DNA of 64,000 bases from NCBI GenBank assembly GCA_963810615.1, contig CAWEOA010000008.1:1-64000 (forward strand). Reading direction: 5' to 3'. The notes below the pieces were generated by a model. That model ran no database searches, had not been told where the DNA came from, and saw nothing but the letters and a program-made list of their open reading frames with translations. Made by a program: the position numbers and the translations under genes. Each line of letters opens with the position of its first letter. The first letter of the stretch is position 1. The DNA is from JARRQJ01 sp963810615 (lineage in GTDB: Bacteria > Pseudomonadota > Gammaproteobacteria > DRLM01). Shown piece after piece: positions 1-9,767 of this stretch.

Positions 1-422
1 CGCCCCGTCTTCTTCCGCAAACTCTGAATCGCCTTGATCTGAGCGATGGCCTCGGCGAGTTGCGCCTCGGCTTCGGCCAGGTCCATGTCGCCCTTGTGAT
101 CCTTGATGAGCTGTTCGGCGCGTTGCTTGGCGGCTTCGGCCGCGGCTTCGTCCAGGTCCTTGGCGCGGGCGGCGGTGTCGGCGAGAATGGTGACGATGTG
201 GGGTTGAACCTCCAGCATGCCGCCGGAGACGTAGAAGAATTCCTCGTTGCCGTCTTCGGTGCGGATGCGCACTTCGCCGGGCTTGATCTTGGTGAGCAGG
301 GGTGCGTGGCGGGGCATGATGCCGAGTTCACCCATCACGCCGGGCGCGAATACCATGGTGGCGAGGCCCGAGAAGATCGCGGCTTCGGCGCTGACGATGT
401 TTACATGTACGGTCATGACCAT
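1..422 (-). CDS. atpC: F1Fo ATP synthase epsilon subunit (3' end cut by window edge)
   Basis: Epsilon is the rotor-associated, regulatory subunit of the F1 sector. About 140 codons are visible and no stop is reached before the left edge. The N-terminal beta-sandwich is seen in TVHVNIVSAEAAIFSG and PGVMGELGIMPRHAPLL, followed from about residue 88 by the Ala/Glu-rich helical hairpin expected of the family. The start is ATG at 422, preceded by AGGAA six bases upstream; a second Met at 416 (MVMTVHV) would also serve. It is the last gene of the atp operon, 138 bp after atpD, and the gap holds a GC-rich palindrome. Confidence 0.95.
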   Translation of the reverse strand, partial: MVMTVHVNIVSAEAAIFSGLATMVFAPGVMGELGIMPRHAPLLTKIKPGEVRIRTEDGNEEFFYVSGGMLEVQPHIVTILADTAARAKDLDEAAAEAAKQRAEQLIKDHKGDMDLAEAEAQLAEAIAQIKAIQSLRKKTG

Positions 423-529
423 GTTCGTTCCTAGTGGCCCGCGTGGGCGGGCTTGTTTAACTCGCTTGATACTCTTGTTCCGTTAAAGCTTTAGAAGCTT
501 TAAAAGCTCTTACCCCATCCCCACCCTAG

Positions 530-550
530 CCCTCCCCTTGAAGGGGAGGG
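530..550. repeat. GC-rich palindrome between atpD and atpC
   Basis: CCCTCCCC and GGGGAGGG form an 8-bp perfect stem around TTGAA, and the surrounding C-runs and G-runs (about 512-558) extend the pairing imperfectly. It lies inside the atp operon just after the atpD stop. No T-tract follows on the minus strand, so it is not a convincing terminator. It looks like the kind of dispersed intergenic palindrome found in many proteobacterial genomes, and could affect mRNA stability or the atpD/atpC expression ratio. That role is inference. Confidence 0.55.
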
Positions 551-560
551 GATTGGGGGA

Positions 561-1961
<1,401 letters not shown>

Positions 1962-2051
1962 GGTTTTATCCTCAACAAAATCAAAATCGAATCCGGTTTG
2001 ATGGGGACTGCCGCTTTTGGCCATACTGCTCGCCGCCGCCCCACCTTGAAA

Positions 2052-2912
2052 TTAAACTGCTGCCGCGCCGCCGACGATTTCCGACAATTCCTGCGTAATC
2101 GCCGCTTGGCGGGCCTTGTTGTACACCAGCTGCAAATCGGAGATGAAGTTGCCGGCGTTGTCCGAGGCGGCCTTCATCGCCACCATGCGCGCCGCCTGCT
2201 CGCAGGCGATGTTGTCCACCACGCCCTGATACACCAGCGATTCGATGTAGCGCATCAGCAAGTCGTCCATCACCTCTTTGGCCTCGGGCTCGTAGAGGTA
2301 GTCCCAGTGGTGCTTGAGCTCCGCGTCGTCCATGCCCTGGATGGGCAGCAACTGCATGGGCTCCGCGCTCTGGGTCATGGTGTTGACGAACTTGCTGTAC
2401 ACCAGGACCAAGCGATCGATGCGCCCTTCGTTGTAGGCGTCGAGCATGACCTTCACCGTGCCGATGAGGTCGCCGATGCGCGGTGCGTCGCCCAAATGGG
2501 AGACGTTGCCGACGATGTTGGCCTTGACCCGCTTGAAGAAGGTCTCGGCCTTGGCGCCGATGGTGCACACATCGATCTCCGCACCCTGGTCCCGCCACTC
2601 GCGCATCGCGACCACCGTTGCCTTGAAAGCGTTGGTGTTGAGACCGCCGCACAGACCGCGGTCGGTGGAGATGACGATGATGCCGACCCGCTTCACCGGC
2701 CGATCGATGAGGAACGGATGGCGATATTCCGGATGGGCATTGGCCAGATGGCCGACCACGTCGAGGATCTTCTCCGCGTAGGGACGGCTGGCGCGCATGC
2801 GCTCCTGCGCCTTGCGCATCTTGCTCGCCGCCACCATTTCCATGGCGCGGGTGATCTTCTGAGTATTCTTAATACTCTTGATCTGGTTGCGTATCTCTTT
2901 GCCGACGGCCAT
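2052..2912 (-). CDS. atpG: F1Fo ATP synthase gamma subunit
   Basis: Central rotor shaft of F1, 286 residues, the usual size. The N-terminal helix MAVGKEIRNQIKSIKNTQKITRAMEMVAASKM is a family hallmark. So is the C-terminal helix with ARMVAMKAASDNAGNFISDL and NKARQAAITQELSEIVGGAAAV. The conserved ISTDRGLCGGLN loop is present near residues 80-91. It starts at ATG 2912, 19 bp after the atpA stop, and is co-transcribed with the other atp genes. Confidence 0.98.
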   Translation of the reverse strand: MAVGKEIRNQIKSIKNTQKITRAMEMVAASKMRKAQERMRASRPYAEKILDVVGHLANAHPEYRHPFLIDRPVKRVGIIVISTDRGLCGGLNTNAFKATVVAMREWRDQGAEIDVCTIGAKAETFFKRVKANIVGNVSHLGDAPRIGDLIGTVKVMLDAYNEGRIDRLVLVYSKFVNTMTQSAEPMQLLPIQGMDDAELKHHWDYLYEPEAKEVMDDLLMRYIESLVYQGVVDNIACEQAARMVAMKAASDNAGNFISDLQLVYNKARQAAITQELSEIVGGAAAV

Positions 2913-2931
2913 TACCTGAAGTCCTTAACTA

Positions 2932-4473
<1,542 letters not shown>

Positions 4474-4496
4474 GTCGTAATCCTCGTTATCTTTAA

Positions 4497-4666
4497 AGCT
4501 GTCAGCTGTCAGCGTTTAGCTGCCAGCTATAAATTTTTCTCGTTGTCATTCCGGCAACAGCCGGAATCCAGTTCTTTTAAGTACCTGGACCCCGGCCTGC
4601 GCCGGGGTGACGAATATATTAGAGCTTCGCCGAACTCTTAGCTGACAGCTGAGCGCTGACAGCTGA
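4497..4666. repeat. Nested inverted-repeat element between atpH and atpA
   Basis: The core at 4545-4611 holds two 8-bp perfect hairpins, ATTCCGGC/GCCGGAAT (4548-4567) and ACCCCGGC/GCCGGGGT (4589-4608). They are bounded by GTCA and TGAC and separated by the near-inverted pair CCGGAATCCAG/CTGGACCCCGG. Flanking arms carry AGCTGTCAGC copies on the left (4497-4513) and two GCTGACAGCTGA copies on the right (4641-4652, 4655-4666), again in inverted orientation. This is the architecture of a BIME or MITE-like dispersed repeat. No transposase is present and copy number elsewhere cannot be seen here. Confidence 0.8.
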
Positions 4667-4673
4667 TAGCCAT

Positions 4674-5210
4674 TTATCTCGCCAAGGCCACCTGCAGCTT
4701 GGCCAGTTGTTCCGTTACCGAGCCGTCGATGACCAGATCGCCCGCGCGGATGATGGCGCCGCCCAGCAGCTTGGCGTCGGTCTCGCAGCTCAGGGTCACT
4801 TCCCGGCCCAGCCGCTTTTTGAGAGAGGCGATGATCTGCTGCTTCTGCGCCTCGTCAATGGCGACCGCCGAGATGACGTGAGCCTCCACGGTGCGTTCCG
4901 CCTCGGCGCGATACATTTCATATAGAGCCGCGATCTCCGTCAGCACGTCCATGCGGTCGTTTTCCACCAGTAGGCGGATGAGGTTCTGCGCCGCGGCATT
5001 GAGCCTGTCGCCGCAAATGTCCAGGAGCATCTGCGCCAGTTCCGCCTTGTCCACGCGCGGATTACCCAGCAGGGCGGCGATACGCTCGTCGGCGGCGACC
5101 GCGGCCGCCAGCTGCAGCATCTCCGACCAGCGCGGCAACTCCTTGTGACTTTGCGCCAGCTCGAATACCGCCTGGGCGTAAGGTCGTGCGATGGTGGTTT
5201 TTTCTGCCAT
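4674..5210 (-). CDS. atpH: F1Fo ATP synthase delta subunit
   Basis: Delta (OSCP-type) subunit linking F1 to the peripheral stalk; 178 residues, as in other proteobacteria. It opens with the typical MAEKTTIARPYAQAVFELAQ and ends with the conserved LGGAIIRAGDLVIDGSVTEQLAKL segment. The start is ATG 5210, 15 bp after the atpF stop. The repeat element follows within seven bases of its stop codon. Confidence 0.97.
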   Translation of the reverse strand: MAEKTTIARPYAQAVFELAQSHKELPRWSEMLQLAAAVAADERIAALLGNPRVDKAELAQMLLDICGDRLNAAAQNLIRLLVENDRMDVLTEIAALYEMYRAEAERTVEAHVISAVAIDEAQKQQIIASLKKRLGREVTLSCETDAKLLGGAIIRAGDLVIDGSVTEQLAKLQVALAR

Positions 5211-5225
5211 GCTTAGCGAACTCCG

Positions 5226-5696
5226 TTATATCTGTGCGACCAGATCTTTGAGGAGATCGCTTTGAGCCTTGGCATCGATCTCACGGCTGAGGATGCGCTG
5301 GGCACCCGCCACCGCAATGCCGGCCACTTGACTGCGCAATTGCTCCCGGGCGCGATTCACTTCCTGCTCAAGCTCGGACTGAGCGGCGCTCTTGATGCGC
5401 TCGCCTTCGCTGCGGGCCGTCTGCTTGGATTCCTCGATGATCTCGTTGCCGCGCTTCTCGGCCTGGGCGATGATCTCGCCGGCCTGGGCCTTGGCTTCAC
5501 GCAACAGCTCTGTGGCGCGCTCTTCCGCCAGTACCATTTCGTGCTGGCCTTTGTCCGCGGCGGCCAGACCGTCGGCGATGCGCTTCTGGCGATCCGCCAT
5601 CATCTTGGTGACCGGGCCCCACAGCACCTTGTTGACGAACCAGATCAGCAGCGCGAAGGCCACGATCTGGGCGAGAAGGGTTGCTGTAATATTCAC
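5226..5696 (-). CDS. atpF: F1Fo ATP synthase subunit b
   Basis: Peripheral stalk subunit, 156 residues. One N-terminal membrane helix (NITATLLAQIVAFALLIWFV) is followed by FVNKVLWGPVTKMMADRQKRI and a long charged alpha-helical dimerisation region. The start codon is GTG at 5696, preceded by GAGGA at seven bases. Its neighbours are atpE upstream (50-bp gap) and atpH downstream. Confidence 0.97.
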   Translation of the reverse strand: MNITATLLAQIVAFALLIWFVNKVLWGPVTKMMADRQKRIADGLAAADKGQHEMVLAEERATELLREAKAQAGEIIAQAEKRGNEIIEESKQTARSEGERIKSAAQSELEQEVNRAREQLRSQVAGIAVAGAQRILSREIDAKAQSDLLKDLVAQI

Positions 5697-5746
5697 GTTC
5701 AGTTCCTCGTTAGGTTACGACGTTCCGCAGAACGTCTGCCAACTTC

Positions 5747-6040
5747 TTAACCGGCCACCGCGCTGATCGCGGACTTCAGGGCACCGACGAAGGGGTTGGC
5801 GAACAGGAACCACATGGCAAAGGCGAGAATGATGAAGGGGAAAGACTCCATCAGACCGGCGAAGATGAACATATTGGTCATCAGGGCCGGACGCATTTCC
5901 GGCTGGCGTGCAATACCTTCCAGGGTCTTGGCGCAGATCAGGCCCCAGCCGATGGCGGAACCCAGACCGGCGGCCGCCAGAATCACGCCCACACCTACGG
6001 CGGTGTATGCGTAAATCGTTGCAATCATGTCAGGTGTCAT
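5747..6040 (-). CDS. atpE: F1Fo ATP synthase subunit c
   Basis: Ring-forming proteolipid, 97 residues, longer than the 79-residue E. coli protein. Two membrane helices are visible: residues 11-35, glycine-rich, and about 55-82. The polar loop has the R45-Q46-P47 signature. The ion-binding carboxylate is Glu65 in FAGLMESFPFI rather than Asp. Position 32, where Na+-binding rings carry Gln, is Trp (AIGWGL), so proton coupling is the likelier reading. The start ATG at 6040 has a strong AAAGGAG. Confidence 0.97.
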   Translation of the reverse strand: MTPDMIATIYAYTAVGVGVILAAAGLGSAIGWGLICAKTLEGIARQPEMRPALMTNMFIFAGLMESFPFIILAFAMWFLFANPFVGALKSAISAVAG

Positions 6041-6090
6041 TGCTTCTTCTCCTTTAAATAAATCAAATCAAAAAAAGTAACCGTCAATAA

Positions 6091-6924
6091 TCAGTGGTCG
6101 CTGGTGTGCGCCATGCCCAGATAAACAATGGTCAGCACCATGAAGATAAATGCCTGCAGGGTGATGACCAGCAAGTGGAAAATCAGCCAGCCCAAATCCA
6201 GCAGCACCTGCAACGGCAGCCAGAATGCGGCGGCAGCGCCTACTGCCATGGTCCCGCCGATTAGCGCGATCAACATGAACACCAGCTCGCCGGCGAACAG
6301 ATTGCCGAAGAGACGCAGGGCCAGGCTGAGGGGCTTGGCCAATTCTTCGATGAGGGTCATGACGATATTCACCGGCACGAAGAATTTGCCGAAGGGGTGA
6401 AACAAGAACATTTTGAGGTAGCCGACCGGGCCCTTGACCTTGATACTATAGAAAACAATCAGGGCGAACACCGTGAGCGACATGGCAAAGGTGGTGCTGA
6501 GGTCGGTGGTGGGCACCGCTTTTAGATGAGAGAGACCAACCAGGTGCCCGAGCTGCGGCAGCAAATCCACCGGGATCATGTCCATGAAGTTCATCATCCA
6601 CACCCAGGCGAAGATGGTCAGGGACATGGGGGCAATCAGCGGGTTATGGCCGGGGAAGGTGTCCCTCACCTGGCCGGCGACGAACTCCAGAATGCTCTCG
6701 ACGAAGTTTTGAAAACCGCCGGGTACGCCCGGGTTGAGGCGCGAACTGACGCGCCAGCCCACGTACACCAGCAGCGCCGCCAGCAGGTAGCTGATGATCA
6801 TGGTGTCGAGGTGGAACGCCCAAAAACCACCCGTGCCTTCGCAATCCCCTACGCACAGGTTGGTCAGGTGGTGCTGAATATATTCTACGGTACCGCCACC
6901 CGAGGCTTGTTCTGGTTCAGTCAA
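6091..6924 (-). CDS. atpB: F1Fo ATP synthase subunit a
   Basis: Stator channel subunit of Fo, 277 residues with several hydrophobic helices. The essential Arg lies in LSLALRLFGNLFAGELVFMLI, and the C-terminal FHLLVITLQAFIFMVLTIVYL is typical. The start appears to be TTG at 6924 (LTEPEQ read as Met), preceded by GGGGA with seven-base spacing. An extended hydrophilic N-terminus precedes the first helix. It lies downstream of atpI and upstream of atpE. Confidence 0.96.
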   Translation of the reverse strand: MTEPEQASGGGTVEYIQHHLTNLCVGDCEGTGGFWAFHLDTMIISYLLAALLVYVGWRVSSRLNPGVPGGFQNFVESILEFVAGQVRDTFPGHNPLIAPMSLTIFAWVWMMNFMDMIPVDLLPQLGHLVGLSHLKAVPTTDLSTTFAMSLTVFALIVFYSIKVKGPVGYLKMFLFHPFGKFFVPVNIVMTLIEELAKPLSLALRLFGNLFAGELVFMLIALIGGTMAVGAAAAFWLPLQVLLDLGWLIFHLLVITLQAFIFMVLTIVYLGMAHTSDH

Positions 6925-6961
6925 GATTATGTCCCCTAAAATCTTTTCCGCTTAAAACTTT

Positions 6962-7339
6962 TTATCCCCGCCGCATGCTCGACAAATAAGCAAGCTGTGC
7001 GCCGGCGAATCCCGCGATCATGGGCAAGAAGGCTAGACTCAGGCCTTTCAACCCGATGCCGAACAGCACCAGCACGATGACAAAGCGCTGTACGGCCCCC
7101 AAATACAAAATCAGCATGCTTTTTTTATGGTCTTGGCGCGCCGCCTCCGCCGCCCGTGCCACACCCCGGCCGAGCAGAAAGGCGATGACGATGCTGATCA
7201 CGCCGCCATAGAAGGCCGCTAACGCCTCCCCTTGCCCTCTGGCCATAAAAAAAACAGCTGCTATCACCGCAGCCACACCCACCTGCAATGCGATGAGCTT
7301 GCGGGTTGTGTCGTTAATTTCGCGGGAGGCTGTATTCAA
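6962..7339 (-). CDS. atpI: ATP synthase subunit I
   Basis: Small membrane protein of the ATP synthase I family, thought to assist assembly of the c-ring. It has 125 residues with four hydrophobic segments at about 16-33, 40-58, 74-95 and 102-118, and a basic C-terminus. The only plausible start is TTG at 7339, one base after the stop of the preceding gene (TAA-A-TTG), which suggests translational coupling. No good Shine-Dalgarno is visible. Confidence 0.85.
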   Translation of the reverse strand: MNTASREINDTTRKLIALQVGVAAVIAAVFFMARGQGEALAAFYGGVISIVIAFLLGRGVARAAEAARQDHKKSMLILYLGAVQRFVIVLVLFGIGLKGLSLAFLPMIAGFAGAQLAYLSSMRRG

Positions 7340-7340
7340 T

Positions 7341-7544
7341 TTAATCTAGCCAGCTGCTGAGCAGCTTATGGGCCTTGAGTATCCCCCCTACGAACCCCAA
7401 ACCACCGAACAACATCATAAATATCGGGCGGGTGTTCAACCACACATCAGCGCCATAGCCCAATGCGAAACCGGTGATTACCATCGCGGCGAGATGAGTT
7501 CCGACCCCAACCAGAATCATCCCAGTCCCTTTGGACTTGTTCAT
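7341..7544 (-). CDS. AtpZ/AtpI-family small membrane protein
   Basis: A 67-residue protein with two hydrophobic helices (about 9-30 and 39-58) separated by GYGADVWLNTRPIFMML. The pattern GxALGxxxDxWLxTxPxFxxxxxxxGxxxG is typical of the F0F1-ATPase-associated family often called AtpZ or ATPase_gene1, linked in some bacteria to assembly or divalent cation handling. It is the first gene of the atp operon, directly behind two promoters, and abuts atpI. The family assignment is by pattern only; the function in this organism is unknown. Confidence 0.8.
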   Translation of the reverse strand: MNKSKGTGMILVGVGTHLAAMVITGFALGYGADVWLNTRPIFMMLFGGLGFVGGILKAHKLLSSWLD

Positions 7545-7572
7545 CGACGAGGGGCCCCCTAACAGGCGCGAA

Positions 7573-7602
7573 AGTATAGCGCGAGCGCTCGCGCGGTCGC
7601 AA
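7573..7602 (-). promoter_or_regulatory. Proximal atp operon promoter
   Basis: On the minus strand, TTGCGA (7602-7597) and TATACT (7578-7573) are separated by 18 bases. The spacer contains a perfect 16-bp palindrome, GCGCGAGCGCTCGCGC (7579-7594). Transcription would begin roughly 20 bases upstream of the AtpZ-like start codon. Confidence 0.65.
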
Positions 7603-7625
7603 CCCGCCCCTCTGACGCGGGCGGA

Positions 7626-7655
7626 AGTATAATAGAGGTCGCCTCAGGGGGTCAA
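7626..7655 (-). promoter_or_regulatory. Distal atp operon promoter
   Basis: TTGACC (7655-7650) and TATACT (7631-7626) lie 18 bases apart on the minus strand, a strong sigma-70 match. With the proximal promoter it forms a tandem pair sharing the same -10 sequence, 53 bp apart. Confidence 0.75.
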
Positions 7656-7775
7656 TGGAACATCAAGATTGAATGTGGGTGCCGAAAGAATTGATTGTTT
7701 TATGCACCATTTTTATGGTTTCTTGGTGCTGCGCACCGCAGCGGGGCAATCTGCAGGCCTGGATTCCAGCCGGTC

Positions 7776-9578
7776 TCAGCGCACCTCCCCGTTTTGACTG
7801 CCGGCCAAAAGGCGTTTGATGCGCTGCAGTGAGCTTTCCACTGCGGCGCGCAGCGCCCTGGCCTGGTCGCGGAAGCGGCCGTCGGCGCGCAGATCGAAAG
7901 TGACCCCGTCTTCGTTGATCAGATAACCGATGCTGAGCATATTGGGGCGGGGACCGATGGGGCCGAAGGAGGCGATGCCGGGATAGCCGGAACCGTTGGC
8001 CGCCAGCACCTCCTGGCGCAACAACACCTGCAGGCCTTTATCCAGATGTCCCAGCAAGTTGTGGCGCCAGGAAGCGTGGATCCCCGGCCCCTCCCGGGAT
8101 GACTCTTCCGCCTGCACCGCATTGAGGGCCAGCAGGTGCGACACCAGACCGCGGCCGCTCTTGGTGTGCATAACCTGGCTCTGATGTGCCTTGGCCGCGC
8201 GGTATATCTGCCCCGCGGCGAAGAACGGGTTGGCGTTGTCGGCCTGCAGCGAACGGACGGCTGCCAGTGATTCGGCGGTGACCGGCATGACGAAATCCAT
8301 GCGCCCGCCGGCGAAATGGCGGATCTGCACCGGCTCGAAGATGTTGGGTATCTGGCCGGTGACTTCGTTAACGGCAAGCTGCAGCGCCAGTTGCACGGCG
8401 GCATCGGAGCTGATTTTAAGTGCCTTGAAGGTCTTCAAGCCGAGCTGCGGCACTGTCCAGGTCTCGATGTCGCGTTGATCGCGCAGCTCGGCGATGGTTT
8501 TGTCCGCCGCCTTTAAGCGACGCTTGAGTGCCTTGGACAAAGACCAGTCGACGGCGCGAATGCGGGCCAGGGGTTTTGACGGCAAGGGCACGTCGGCCAC
8601 CGCGGGCAAGGCCAGGCTTTCGCGTTGCAGGCGCGCGGCAAACCCCAGCGCCACGCTGCCGTCCACCGCGGCACGCTCGAAACACAGGCCTGCCCTGCCG
8701 TTTTCGGTGACGATGATCTGCATGCTCTTGTCGTAATAACGGTTATGGCAATTGCCGTCGCGCAGATTGACCGAGAGGCCGGTCAAACCGCCCGGCGCGG
8801 TGTTCGTGTCCAGGCACACGACGAACAAGGCCTTCTCCAACAGCATCAGCGTTTGACTGTTGCGCGGGTCCTGCATCATCTCGCCGCGCAGCCGCGCCCA
8901 CTCGTCACGGGGCAGGGCGGTGAACATTCCCGGCGCCTGGTTGATGACGGCATCCTCGGCCTGTTGCTCGACCTTGTCGACGATATGATCGAGGGCCTGC
9001 TGGATGGCGGGCAGGGACGCCGCGGCGCGCGCGGAATCCACCGCCATGTAGTACAGCTGGCCGCCGATCAGCACCGCAATGTGTTGGCTGCCGGTAATGG
9101 TCACCACCTCGTCGCAATAGGGATGAGGCGCGCGGTGGGTGGCGAAGCAGCGGCGATATTGCCCCATTTCCAGCGGCAGGTCGTCAACCACGTCCGGCGG
9201 CAGGACCTGGGTGCGCACCGATTGATACAGTTGCAGGGCGGCCACGATGAGGCGTGCGGCACGCTCGGCAAGCGATTCGGCGCGGGGATCGTCTTCCAGC
9301 AGTAAGGCGTAATTGTTGGTGAACGGCAGACCGCCGCGGCAGCTCAGCCACAAACGGGTCAGTCCCGCCGCACACCAATTGACCGGTTGTTCACGCGCCA
9401 GGGTCAGTAAACGTTCCTGTTGCTTGGCCTGCGCGGCGCCGTAGAGCTCAAACACCAGCTTCGACTTGAGACGCTGCAGACCGTTGAGCGTAGGGGAGAC
9501 GCTGTTCACGCAGGCATGGAGAGTATCCGCCAAGGACGGAATGGGCTGAGCGGGAAGCTTGCGTAGCAACTGTGCCAT
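7776..9578 (-). CDS. Choline/carnitine O-acyltransferase-fold protein lacking the catalytic His
   Basis: 600 residues matching the carnitine acyltransferase family along its length. Visible features are the N-terminal PSLADTLHACVNSVSP, WLSCRGGLPFTNNYALLLEDD (83-97 region), EMGQYRRCFATHRAP (137-151), NRYYDKSMQIIVTENGRAGL (279-298), KISSDAAVQLALQLA (388-402) and FAGGRMDFVMPVTAES (422-437). Enzymes of this family use the His of an E-H-S/A-x-x-D-G motif. Here the motif reads E-R-A-A-V-D-G, with Arg302 encoded by CGT. The STS motif is also replaced (NGSGYPG, 528-534). It may therefore be a pseudoenzyme or have a changed chemistry. I chose ATG 9578, with GGAG nine bases upstream, over a longer frame from 9731. 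The genes on either side are functionally unrelated, so context gives no clue. Confidence 0.75.
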   Translation of the reverse strand: MAQLLRKLPAQPIPSLADTLHACVNSVSPTLNGLQRLKSKLVFELYGAAQAKQQERLLTLAREQPVNWCAAGLTRLWLSCRGGLPFTNNYALLLEDDPRAESLAERAARLIVAALQLYQSVRTQVLPPDVVDDLPLEMGQYRRCFATHRAPHPYCDEVVTITGSQHIAVLIGGQLYYMAVDSARAAASLPAIQQALDHIVDKVEQQAEDAVINQAPGMFTALPRDEWARLRGEMMQDPRNSQTLMLLEKALFVVCLDTNTAPGGLTGLSVNLRDGNCHNRYYDKSMQIIVTENGRAGLCFERAAVDGSVALGFAARLQRESLALPAVADVPLPSKPLARIRAVDWSLSKALKRRLKAADKTIAELRDQRDIETWTVPQLGLKTFKALKISSDAAVQLALQLAVNEVTGQIPNIFEPVQIRHFAGGRMDFVMPVTAESLAAVRSLQADNANPFFAAGQIYRAAKAHQSQVMHTKSGRGLVSHLLALNAVQAEESSREGPGIHASWRHNLLGHLDKGLQVLLRQEVLAANGSGYPGIASFGPIGPRPNMLSIGYLINEDGVTFDLRADGRFRDQARALRAAVESSLQRIKRLLAGSQNGEVR

Positions 9579-9767
9579 GGTGATGCGCTCCGTGAGACGA
9601 ACATTCGACTTGGCACAAGTGTAGGCGCGGCCATGAAAAATACCGTGAATGACATCACAGGCGGTGATGAGCTTTGTCGGTTTGTGACGCATTACGTCCA
9701 AAAATGCCGGAAAGGGGCGGGCGGGCGTCACGCCGGCTGGCAGGGCCCGTGGAGGCGAGGGTTTTGC

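Noticed and set aside
5747..6040. Sodium-binding c ring
   Set aside because: Although Glu65-Ser66 is present as in Na+ rings, the Gln at position 32 required for Na+ binding is Trp here.
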